Source: Pseudomonadota bacterium (GTDB taxonomy: Bacteria > Pseudomonadota > Gammaproteobacteria > SZUA-229). Taken from it: DNA of 7,192 nt. The stretch covers positions 1 through 7,192 of the forward strand of contig JADFWF010000102.1 of assembly GCA_015222965.1 (NCBI GenBank), in the 5' to 3' direction. Shown piece after piece: positions 1 to 6,152 of the stretch; the stretch's first letter is position 1; every line of letters starts with the position of its first letter. The notes below the pieces were generated by a model. The model saw only the letters and a list, made by a program, of their open reading frames with translations. It made no database searches and had not been told where the DNA came from. A program made the position numbers and the translations under genes.

Positions 1-181
1 ACTTTTGTAAATGTGTTCGTTCTAGTTGAGCAATATTTACAGTGGTAAATTCGTTGGGCATTGCGGTATTCGCACCGCGGGCGCCATAATAATTTTTCTT
101 GGCTTTTTTTCTACAGCCAATAAAAGTACCCAAAAAAGGCCGTCACTACGCCTGGCGCCCCTGTAAAAAGCACAGGGGTCC
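1..181. other. Intergenic stretch with several short hairpins, no supported gene
   Basis: No convincing gene is visible here. The stretch holds a run of short perfect inverted repeats: ATTTAC/GTAAAT (35-40 and 45-50), GCGGT/ACCGC (63-67 and 74-78), TTGGCT/AGCCAA (99-104 and 115-120) and CCCCTGT/ACAGGGG (158-164 and 172-178). None is followed by a clear T-run in a position that would make a standard terminator. The density of small dyads, together with the long inverted repeat just to the right, suggests decayed dispersed-repeat DNA of the kind found between genes in gammaproteobacteria. That origin is inference; only a copy count in the genome would show it. Confidence 0.5.
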
Positions 182-279
182 CCATTGAGGCATGACAGGT
201 AGCATGTTGTGCCAGAACTCGCAAAAAACACTCAAACAGCTAGCACAGAAAACCCATGCTACCTGTCATGCCTCAATGG
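182..279. repeat. Perfect 25-bp inverted repeat with 48-nt spacer
   Basis: The arms at 182-206 and 255-279 are exact reverse complements over 25 bp; the left arm begins CCATTGAGGC and ends AGGTAGCATG. A further short pairing, TGTGC (208-212) with GCACA (243-247), sits inside and would extend the stem after a small asymmetric internal loop. Read as RNA or single-stranded DNA, the 98-nt unit would form one long hairpin. Neither arm is itself palindromic, and no T-run follows, so it is not an ordinary terminator. It could be a small non-autonomous repeat element, two opposed copies of a dispersed repeat, or a structured transcript. No transposase or recombinase gene is present in the window. Confidence 0.85.
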
Positions 280-302
280 CTTGGCTAAGGTGAGGGAAAG
301 TC

Positions 303-342
303 AAAAGAAAAAACAAAAACTAAACATGAACATCCGTTCATG
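303..342 (-). terminator. Rho-independent terminator of the MBL-fold gene
   Basis: On the minus strand a perfect 7-bp stem, CATGAAC/GTTCATG (342-336 pairing with 331-325) with a 4-nt loop, is followed by a T-rich tail (324 down to 303, A-rich on the plus strand) containing runs of five and six T. It lies about 40 nt after the stop codon of the minus-strand hydrolase gene, the expected place for its transcript end. The stem is short and only moderately GC-rich, so termination may be incomplete. Confidence 0.65.
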
Positions 343-365
343 ACCGTAAGCGGGCCTTCTTGTGT

Positions 366-384
366 GGAATAATGTTCCTTTTTT
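366..384 (+). terminator. Possible weak plus-strand terminator
   Basis: GGAAT (366-370) can pair with GTTCC (374-378), including one G-T pair, around a 3-nt loop, and six T follow at 379-384. This could stop rightward transcription from the left side of the window before it runs antisense into the hydrolase gene. The stem is only 5 bp, so this is a tentative call. Confidence 0.25.
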
Positions 385-1105
385 ATTTTATAGATTCGCG
401 GGCATCTTCCTTAGAAACCGGACCATAAGGCGTGTCACGGATCTTGTCGTGAACATGCATCCGGTATTTCACAAAATCAGCCGCTTCATCAAAATGTAAG
501 AAAGGATTGCCCTGGCACTGGGTTTCCATGGTCGATGTCGGTGACTGCGGGGCGTAGTTATGACCGGGGTGCAGTACAGTTGAGGCGGGAAGTTCGGCTT
601 TCATTTTTTTCAGTGTTTGAAACATCTCTTCCGGGTCGCCACCGGCAAGGTCGCAGCGACCGCAGCCAAAAACAAATAAGGTGTCTCCGGCAATCAGATC
701 ATTGCCCACCTGGTAACAGGCTGAGCCCGGCGTGTGTCCCGGGGTGTGTAGTATTTTGATCGTACTATCACCGATCTGAATCTGGTCAGCGCCATGATGT
801 AAAACCGGCTTGTTCAGGTTTGCTCCCCAGAATGCTGCCTCCGGCTTTAACAGGTGAATTTTTGCATCGCTGTGTTCGAGTGTTTGCTGCAGGCCATTGA
901 TGTGATCATGATGGCTGTGTGTCAGTAATATATCGGTGATCCTGATATCTTTTGAATCGGCAAAATTGAGTACCTCATCTATTTCCCAGGCCGGATCAAC
1001 GATGGCGGCAGTATTGCTAGCATGGTCATGGATGAGATAGATAAAATTTTCCATAGGCCCGAGTTCCATGCTGTGAATCGTGTAGCTGTTTTGGCTCTGT
1101 GGCAT
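383..1105 (-). CDS. MBL-fold metallo-hydrolase, glyoxalase II-like
   Basis: A 240-residue cytoplasmic protein (no signal peptide or membrane segment) of the metallo-beta-lactamase fold. The two-metal site is complete: THSHHDH (H63, H65, D67, H68), TPGHTPGS (H124), AGDTLF (D141) and HPGHNY (H182). The TPGHT..ACY stretch, GDTLFVFGCGR and the late NPFL are typical of hydroxyacylglutathione hydrolase (glyoxalase II), which cleaves S-lactoylglutathione to D-lactate and glutathione. However, the C-terminal part is short (58 residues after H182) and lacks an obvious R..KD glutathione-binding motif. The K-x-Y pair after GCG in classical enzymes reads R150-C-D152 here, while Y184 is kept. The substrate may therefore be another thioester or ester. 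The ATG start is supported by AGGAG seven bases upstream. A terminator follows the gene, which is transcribed alone and divergently from the diguanylate cyclase gene. Confidence 0.88.
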   Translation of the reverse strand: MPQSQNSYTIHSMELGPMENFIYLIHDHASNTAAIVDPAWEIDEVLNFADSKDIRITDILLTHSHHDHINGLQQTLEHSDAKIHLLKPEAAFWGANLNKPVLHHGADQIQIGDSTIKILHTPGHTPGSACYQVGNDLIAGDTLFVFGCGRCDLAGGDPEEMFQTLKKMKAELPASTVLHPGHNYAPQSPTSTMETQCQGNPFLHFDEAADFVKYRMHVHDKIRDTPYGPVSKEDARESIK

Positions 1106-1112
1106 GTATGGG

Positions 1113-1117
1113 CTCCT
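1113..1117 (-). promoter_or_regulatory. Ribosome binding site of the MBL-fold gene
   Basis: AGGAG on the minus strand, seven bases before the ATG whose first base is 1105. This is the best Shine-Dalgarno match in the window and fixes the start of the hydrolase. Confidence 0.85.
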
Positions 1118-1157
1118 GTTTATTTAATATGAAGTGCGTTCGCCATGAAAACATGGT

Positions 1158-1163
1158 TATAAT
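1158..1163 (+). promoter_or_regulatory. Candidate -10 box for the diguanylate cyclase gene
   Basis: A perfect TATAAT in the 112-bp divergent intergenic region, 54 bp before the start codon at 1218. No good -35 hexamer lies 16-18 bp upstream (TGCGTT at 1135-1140 at 17 bp). A short dyad, CCATG/CATGG (1143-1147 and 1152-1156), sits directly upstream and could serve as an operator or help an activator. The minus-strand gene needs its own promoter in the same space; a weak pair TTTTCA/TATTAA with a 16-bp spacer can be read on that strand. Confidence 0.4.
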
Positions 1164-1217
1164 TGCAGCACTGTACATAGAGTATACCTTTTCGAGTAAA
1201 TGTGAGCGTAAGCAGAA

Positions 1218-2207
1218 ATGGAAATGGCAACAATCGAACATGACAAACTATTGCTGTCTCGTTTGCAGTTATTCAGAAATGTTGATCTGGACAACGCTGC
1301 CTTGCTCGAATTACTTGCGCAGTGCGAATATCAAACGCTGGCCAAGGATGAAGTTATCCTGTCCACCGAAGCTGAGAACCACTATCTATACATCTTGTTA
1401 AAAGGCCGTCTCGTGATTCAGTTAAATTCGAGTGATGATATACCGCTGGCGACAGTGGAGCCCGGTGAGTGTGTAGGTGAGATGTCCATCATCGACAGCC
1501 GAGTACCTTCTGCGCAGGTGAGTGCTTCTGAAGAAACCCAGGTACTGGTCATCGAGCAGGATATCCTGTGGCGTATGGTCAGCGTGTCTCATGAGATAGC
1601 CAGAAATTTACTGTACATTATGTCTGAACGCGTGCGCTACAGTAATCTGGTAATCGCCGATAGCCTTGAAATGCAACGGAAATATCAGCGTTTCGCCTCA
1701 ACAGATGCTTTGACCAAGCTGCATAACCGCGGCTGGCTCGATGATGCATTTGATCGTGAGATAAAACGCAGTGAGCGCGATGAACTGCCGCTGGCGTTGA
1801 TCATGATCGATGTCGATAACTTCAAAAACTATAATGATGAATACGGCCACCTCGCCGGTGACCAGGTATTGATCACGGTGGCCGAAGCTATTCGCAGCCC
1901 ATTGCGTCCCAATGATCTGGTCGCCCGTTTCGGCGGTGAAGAGTTTGCGGTGTTGCTGCCGGAAACCACGGTGACAAATGCGCGGGTGATCGCTGAGCGA
2001 TTGCGTGAACATGTCTGCAATGCTGACCCCGGAATGTTAGAGAGCGCGCAGCTGCCGCCAGTCACCATCTCCTTAGGCATCGCCGGACGGCAGGCGGGCT
2101 ACTCACTGGATATGATGATTGCCGCTGCCGATGTAGCGATGTATCACGCCAAACGAAACGGGAAAAATCGTGTTGAAATTGCTGCCGACGTGCCCGCCGA
2201 CCTCTAA
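1218..2207 (+). CDS. Cyclic-nucleotide-binding-domain diguanylate cyclase (CNB-GGDEF)
   Basis: A 329-residue soluble signalling protein. Residues about 14-125 form a CRP-like cyclic-nucleotide-binding beta barrel, with the cassette GECVGEMSIIDSRVPSAQV at 83-101. Helices at about 126-160 lead into a GGDEF domain (about 161-323) that begins DALTKLHNR (163-171). The cyclase looks active: metal and substrate residues D198, N206 and D215, and the signature GGEEF (239-243). The product-inhibition I-site RPND (R230, D233) sits exactly five residues before it. It should join two GTP into c-di-GMP, under control of whatever the N-terminal domain senses. The phosphate-binding arginine expected near residue 97 is proline, so cAMP binding is doubtful. 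An in-frame TAA at 1209-1211 rules out an earlier start; the ribosome site is weak (GAGCG at 1204-1208) and M3 is a possible alternative start. The Nudix gene follows 35 bp downstream with no terminator between. Confidence 0.93.
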   Translation: MEMATIEHDKLLLSRLQLFRNVDLDNAALLELLAQCEYQTLAKDEVILSTEAENHYLYILLKGRLVIQLNSSDDIPLATVEPGECVGEMSIIDSRVPSAQVSASEETQVLVIEQDILWRMVSVSHEIARNLLYIMSERVRYSNLVIADSLEMQRKYQRFASTDALTKLHNRGWLDDAFDREIKRSERDELPLALIMIDVDNFKNYNDEYGHLAGDQVLITVAEAIRSPLRPNDLVARFGGEEFAVLLPETTVTNARVIAERLREHVCNADPGMLESAQLPPVTISLGIAGRQAGYSLDMMIAAADVAMYHAKRNGKNRVEIAADVPADL

Positions 2208-2242
2208 AAAATCTCTGTTTAATCTATTCCCCCTGTTGTTCG

Positions 2243-2719
2243 ATGCCAGCTATTAATCCATCGCGTATTAATCCATCGCGGCCGGTAATCGGTGTCGGTG
2301 CGCTGGTCTGGCGTGAACAGCAGATACTGCTCGGTGAGCGGATAACAAAAGATCAGAATAATTGCTGGCAGTTCCCGGGCGGCCACCTGGAAGATAATGA
2401 ATCAGTGATCGACTGTGCACGGCGCGAAGTGCAGGAAGAAACCGGGTTAACTATTAAAAATTTACGTCATCTCGGTTTTACTGATACACCGTTTGAAATA
2501 GCGCAGCGTAAATATCTTACCTTGCTGGTCTCCTGTGAATATGAGTCTGGCGAAGCTGAAAGGCTTGAGCCGGAAAAGTGTGCTGGCTGGCAATGGTTTG
2601 ATTATCAAAAACTGCCGGCGCCATTGTTTACACCGATAAGCAGTTTTCTCTCGCAGATAACTACCGCTTCCGGGAATGATCTGTACGCGCTGCATCGTGC
2701 CACGCAGGTATTGTCGTAA
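2243..2719 (+). CDS. Nudix hydrolase, NUDT15/MTH2-like
   Basis: A 158-residue cytoplasmic hydrolase expected to cleave a nucleoside diphosphate linked to another moiety, such as a (possibly damaged) nucleoside triphosphate. The Nudix box is perfect at residues 47-69: G47, five residues, E53, seven residues, then REVQEETGL, with metal ligands E62, E65 and E66. After it, Y..LLVS, LEPEKCAGWQWF (108-119) and LPAPLF (124-129) resemble the NUDT15 (MTH2) group more than MutT or ADP-ribose enzymes; the exact substrate cannot be read from sequence. The fold proper starts at about residue 14 (PVIGVGALVW), after a short N-terminal tail containing INPSR twice from a 15-bp duplication. No Shine-Dalgarno site precedes the ATG and there is no other in-frame start nearby, so translation may depend on the upstream diguanylate cyclase gene. 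The 3' end overlaps the converging hypothetical gene by 59 bp. Confidence 0.9.
   Translation: MPAINPSRINPSRPVIGVGALVWREQQILLGERITKDQNNCWQFPGGHLEDNESVIDCARREVQEETGLTIKNLRHLGFTDTPFEIAQRKYLTLLVSCEYESGEAERLEPEKCAGWQWFDYQKLPAPLFTPISSFLSQITTASGNDLYALHRATQVLS
2251..2280 (+). repeat. 15-bp perfect tandem duplication in the Nudix gene
   Basis: The unit TATTAATCCATCGCG occurs twice without a gap (2251-2265 and 2266-2280). Being 15 bp long, it keeps the reading frame and repeats the peptide INPSR in the N-terminal tail before the first strand of the Nudix fold. Replication slippage is the simplest origin. Confidence 0.95.
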
Positions 2720-3074
2720 TCGCCATCAGGCGTGCGTAAATAAAGTCTGAAAGATTAAAGCCTACGTTCTCGCTGGCGGCAAGAAATTCGCGGGCGAGTT
2801 TCGTCATGTCGTGCTGATCACATAGGTTGATCAGTATCGGTGTCTGCTTGTAATGGTCCAGTTCGGTCTCACCGGTATCAACGAGGTAATGATTGAAGCC
2901 TAGCTGAAAACTCCAGCTGATCGCTTTTTCCCTGTTGCGTTTGTCATAGGCCAGCTGAAATCGAACAGGTTCCTTGTTACGAGACCAGATAAATAGATCC
3001 ATATCCCGTGAGGTGAACCAGCGTTTCACATGACTTCGCTTTGATTGCCTGAGATGTGTGATTTCCTGCAACAT
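2661..3074 (-). CDS. Conserved-looking hypothetical protein
   Basis: A 137-residue protein without signal peptide or membrane segments. I cannot assign a function. The middle part reads like a folded domain: KRWFTSRDMDLFIW (17-30), VRFQLAYDK (37-45) and AISWSF (51-56) suggest successive beta strands with aromatic residues, followed by a helical C-terminal half (about 88-120). From memory, small proteins with a similar RWF..D.DL..W...FQL.YDK pattern occur in other Gammaproteobacteria; this was not checked. The gene is divergent from sucA across an AT-rich promoter region and converges on the Nudix gene. Its last 18-19 residues (from about TTIPAW to the end) are encoded in the overlap, so the tail may be poorly conserved. 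No close Shine-Dalgarno site is seen; GGAAG (minus strand, 3093-3089) is 14 bases away. There is no methionine alternative before residue 25. Confidence 0.7.
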   Translation of the reverse strand: MLQEITHLRQSKRSHVKRWFTSRDMDLFIWSRNKEPVRFQLAYDKRNREKAISWSFQLGFNHYLVDTGETELDHYKQTPILINLCDQHDMTKLAREFLAASENVGFNLSDFIYARLMAITTIPAWHDAARTDHSRKR

Positions 3075-3124
3075 GACTTAAAAATAATCTTCCTGAAAAA
3101 TTAAAATAAATAAATGCGGTCGAA

Positions 3125-3154
3125 TTGTTTTTTTAGTAGCTTTATGTGGATAAT
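3125..3154 (+). promoter_or_regulatory. Candidate sucA promoter
   Basis: TTGTTT (3125-3130) and GATAAT (3149-3154) with an 18-bp spacer could form a sigma-70 type promoter, giving a leader of roughly 85 nt before sucA. The whole region 3075-3245 is AT-rich and offers weaker alternatives, such as TTGTGA (3176-3181) with ATTAAT (3199-3204). The choice between them is not settled by sequence. Confidence 0.35.
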
Positions 3155-3190
3155 AAGAGCTAAAACAGTGTACTTTTGTGAACTGCATCT

Positions 3191-3207
3191 ACAATTAAAT
3201 TAATTGT
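3191..3207. promoter_or_regulatory. 17-bp palindrome upstream of sucA, possible operator
   Basis: ACAATTAA-A-TTAATTGT is a perfect dyad with 8-bp arms around one central base. It lies 38 bp before the sucA start codon and downstream of the likely promoter, where a bound protein would repress. TTAATT-rich sites are reminiscent of ArcA boxes, and ArcA represses the suc genes in Escherichia coli, but the match is loose. A random AT-rich dyad remains possible. Confidence 0.4.
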
Positions 3208-3245
3208 TATATATGCTTACAAAGAATGTGAAATGGCTCAAATAA

Positions 3246-6116
3246 ATGACTAGTGTAAATAAAGCAGGCATGTCGGAACTCTGGGATAGTTCGACCGTTT
3301 ATGGAGAAAGTGCTGCCTGGCTCGAGTCAATGTATGAAACTTACCTGTCCAATCCGGACAAGCTGGAAGCAAAATGGCGTCAATACTTTGATGGTATTCC
3401 AGCAAAGACAAATGGTCACCCTGCCGATGGCTATGAGATCGATAGTTCCAGCCGGGAGATCTCACCCCGGGAAATGCATGATTACTTCGTAAACTATGCG
3501 CAACAAAAACATGCGCGCGGTTTTCAGGCGCAGACCAGTTTTGATCATGAGAAAAAACAGGTGCAGGTATTACAGCTTATCAATGCCTATCGTTTTCGTG
3601 GTCATCAGTGTGCAGACTTAAACCCTCTGGGTGGCCGGCGTGAAACCGAGATAGACGAACTGTCGTTGGATTATCACGGCTTGTCAGAAGTTGATCTTGA
3701 TACCTTATTTGAAACCGGTTCTCTGGCGGCAGCGACAAATCTGCCATTAAGAGAGATCCACAAGATCGTGAAGCAGACTTATTGCGGCACCGTTGGTACC
3801 GAGTACATGCATATCATGGAGACGGCAGAAAAACGCTGGATCCAGCAGCGCCTCGAAACTGCACGCGGCCATGCAAGCCTGAACGAGATAGAAAAGATAA
3901 ACATCTTGCAGCAGCTAACAGATGCCGAAGGACTGGAGCGTTACCTGCATTCAAAATATGTCGGTCAAAAACGTTTTTCACTGGAAGGCGGCGAGTCGTT
4001 AATTCCGCTGCTGGATGAGCTGGTGCAATACGCCGGTGCCAACAAGATCAAAGAAGTTGTTATCGGTATGGCGCATCGTGGCCGTCTCAATGTGCTGGTT
4101 AATGTCCTTGGAAAAACACCGGGTGAATTATTCAGTGAGTTTGAAGGCACTAAAGAAGTTAGTGAGCTCACTGGTGATGTGAAATACCATCTGGGTTTTG
4201 CTTCCGATATGGATACCCCTGGTGGCCCTGTTCACCTGGCATTAGCGTTCAACCCGTCACACCTGGAAGTTGTAGCGCCGGTGGTTGAAGGTTCGGTTCG
4301 TGCCAGGCAGTGGCATCGCGGTGACCGCGAAGGCAATGAGGTAATACCTGTTCAGATCCACGGCGATGCCGCGTTCTCCGGTCAGGGTGTGGTCATGGAA
4401 ACTTTGCAGATGTCCCAGTCACGCGGTTATCTGACACACGGTACCATCCACATTATCGTTAACAACCAGATCGGGTTTACCACCAGTGCACAGCAGGATG
4501 CGCGTTCGACATACTACTGTACCGATATCGCCAAGATGGTCGGCGCGCCGATATTTCATGTCAATGCAGATGACCCCGAAGCCGTCATCATGGTTACTCG
4601 TATCGCGCTGGAATACCGCAATAAATTTAAAAAAGATGTGGTTATCGATATGATCTGTTATCGCCGACACGGTCATAACGAAGCGGATGAGCCTTCGGCC
4701 ACTCAACCGATGATGTACAAAAAGATCAGAGCACTCGATAGCACTAAAGCGATCTATGTAAAAAAGATTATCGAAGATAACGTTTTAACGCAGCAGCAGT
4801 GCGATACCATGGCGCACAGTGTGCGCAGGATCCTGGAATCAGGTCAGTGCGTCGTGCCGCATAAGTTGCCAGAACATCTGGCGGACATGTCGACGCACGT
4901 TGACTGGAATGGTTTTATTACTGATTCCATATTAACGGACGTCGATACCAGTGTGCCGCTAGCTGGTATTCGCGAAGTGGCTGAAACGTTTGAACAAGTA
5001 CCGGAAGATTTTCAACTGCAGCCGCGTGTAGAAAAAATAGTTGCCGATCGCCTTAAGATGACTGCAGGCGCTTTGTCCATCGACTGGGGTTATGCCGAGT
5101 TGATGGCCTATGGCACATTATTAAAAGATGGGTTTTCGATCAGGTTGTCAGGGCAGGATAGCGGCCGCGGAACTTTTTTTCACCGTCACGCGGTATTGCA
5201 TAACCAGGTGGATGGCTCTTCGTATACGCCATTGCGAGAGCTCGGTGATAACAACGCTAACTTCCGTGTTTTTGATTCACTTTTATCTGAACTTGCGGTG
5301 CTGGGTTTTGAATACGGGTTTTCAACCACGGAACCGGAAACACTGGTTTTATGGGAGGCGCAGTTTGGCGATTTTGCCAACGGTGCACAGGTAGTCATCG
5401 ATCAGTTTATCTCAGCGGGTGAACACAAGTGGGGCCGTGCCAGTGGTCTGGTGATGTTGCTGCCGCATGGTTTTGAAGGACAGGGTGCTGAGCATTCATC
5501 GGCGAGGCTGGAGCGTTATCTGCAATTATGTTCGGTACATAATATGCAGGTGTGTGTACCGAGCACGCCCGCGCAGATGTTTCACCTGTTGAGAAGGCAG
5601 ATGGTGCGCAACTGTCGCAAACCGCTGATCATCATGACGCCAAAAAGTTTGCTCAGACATAAGTTGTGCGTCAGCACACTGGATGATCTGACGCAGGGTA
5701 CCTTTAACTGGGTGATGCCTGAGCTCGATGAAATGGATGCTGCGAAAGTTAAACGTGTCGTTATCTGCAGCGGAAAAATTTATTACGAACTGTTAGAGGC
5801 GCGACGAGTAAATCGTATCCATGATATTGCCATATTACGTATAGAGCAGATCTATCCATTCCCGGGTGAGCAGCTGGATGCGTTGATAGAGCAATATGAA
5901 AATACTAACGAACTTATCTGGTGTCAGGAAGAACCAAAAAATCAGGGCGCCTGGGATTTTAGTAAACTGCGAATTCCGGCGTTTCTCAATGAGCGTTGGC
6001 AGTTAGGTTATGCCGGCAGAGAACCTTCATCGGCGCCTGCGGTTGGCTCAGCAAAATTGCATGCCAGAGAACAACAGGCAATAATCGATACTGCGCTTGG
6101 TTTAAACCAGGGGTAA
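3246..6116 (+). CDS. sucA: 2-oxoglutarate dehydrogenase E1 component (SucA)
   Basis: The thiamine-diphosphate-dependent E1 subunit of the 2-oxoglutarate dehydrogenase complex. It decarboxylates 2-oxoglutarate and passes the succinyl group to the lipoyl arm of SucB in the TCA cycle. At 956 residues it is slightly longer than the 933 of Escherichia coli. Visible family blocks: N-terminal E2-binding segment ELWDSS..YGESAAWLESMYE (11-31), GMAHRGRLNVLVNVLGK (274-290), HLALAFNPSHLE (330-341), the thiamine-diphosphate/Mg motif from HGDAAFSGQG (372-381) to NNQIGFTTS (406-414), CYRRHGHNEADEPSATQP (471-488), SGQDSGRGTFFHRHA (635-649), WEAQFGDFANGAQVVIDQ (703-720), GAEHSSARLERYLQ (747-760) and the tail YAGR.PSSAPAVG (922-934). 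An in-frame TAA directly before the ATG excludes an earlier start; M9 (3270) is an alternative, and neither has a good ribosome site. The reading frame is intact. sucB follows after 36 bp. Confidence 0.98.
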   Translation: MTSVNKAGMSELWDSSTVYGESAAWLESMYETYLSNPDKLEAKWRQYFDGIPAKTNGHPADGYEIDSSSREISPREMHDYFVNYAQQKHARGFQAQTSFDHEKKQVQVLQLINAYRFRGHQCADLNPLGGRRETEIDELSLDYHGLSEVDLDTLFETGSLAAATNLPLREIHKIVKQTYCGTVGTEYMHIMETAEKRWIQQRLETARGHASLNEIEKINILQQLTDAEGLERYLHSKYVGQKRFSLEGGESLIPLLDELVQYAGANKIKEVVIGMAHRGRLNVLVNVLGKTPGELFSEFEGTKEVSELTGDVKYHLGFASDMDTPGGPVHLALAFNPSHLEVVAPVVEGSVRARQWHRGDREGNEVIPVQIHGDAAFSGQGVVMETLQMSQSRGYLTHGTIHIIVNNQIGFTTSAQQDARSTYYCTDIAKMVGAPIFHVNADDPEAVIMVTRIALEYRNKFKKDVVIDMICYRRHGHNEADEPSATQPMMYKKIRALDSTKAIYVKKIIEDNVLTQQQCDTMAHSVRRILESGQCVVPHKLPEHLADMSTHVDWNGFITDSILTDVDTSVPLAGIREVAETFEQVPEDFQLQPRVEKIVADRLKMTAGALSIDWGYAELMAYGTLLKDGFSIRLSGQDSGRGTFFHRHAVLHNQVDGSSYTPLRELGDNNANFRVFDSLLSELAVLGFEYGFSTTEPETLVLWEAQFGDFANGAQVVIDQFISAGEHKWGRASGLVMLLPHGFEGQGAEHSSARLERYLQLCSVHNMQVCVPSTPAQMFHLLRRQMVRNCRKPLIIMTPKSLLRHKLCVSTLDDLTQGTFNWVMPELDEMDAAKVKRVVICSGKIYYELLEARRVNRIHDIAILRIEQIYPFPGEQLDALIEQYENTNELIWCQEEPKNQGAWDFSKLRIPAFLNERWQLGYAGREPSSAPAVGSAKLHAREQQAIIDTALGLNQG

Positions 6117-6143
6117 GGCCTGAGCATAAGGCAAACTAAAATT

Positions 6144-6147
6144 GGAA
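6144..6147 (+). promoter_or_regulatory. Ribosome binding site of sucB
   Basis: GGAA, five bases before the ATG at 6153, in the 36-bp gap between sucA and sucB. No terminator or clear promoter is seen in this gap, which supports co-transcription. Confidence 0.55.
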
Positions 6148-6152
6148 AAATC

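Noticed and set aside
158..178. CCCCTGT/ACAGGGG hairpin as a terminator
   Set aside because: The stem is good but neither strand has a T-run after it.
37..231. Minus-strand 64-codon open frame in the left region
   Set aside because: It starts at GTG without a good ribosome site, contains one arm of the 25-bp inverted repeat and several hairpins, and has no recognisable domain; it looks like open frame by chance in repeat DNA.
182..279. Inverted repeat as an integron attC site or a CRISPR repeat pair
   Set aside because: The arms lack the attC core motifs, the two copies are inverted rather than direct, and no integrase or cas gene is in the window.
3131..3165. Leader hairpin formed by TAGCT (3137-3141) and AGCTA (3158-3162) upstream of sucA
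   Set aside because: Only 5 bp pair without a bulge and the region overlaps the likely promoter; nothing points to a riboswitch or attenuator.
3177..3192. CRP site upstream of sucA starting with TGTGA
   Set aside because: Only the left half (TGTGA, 3177-3181) matches; the right half reads TCTAC instead of TCACA.
5703..5760. Possible frameshift or unusual insertion explaining the longer SucA
   Set aside because: The frame is continuous and family motifs continue in order on both sides; the extra length relative to Escherichia coli is within normal variation.
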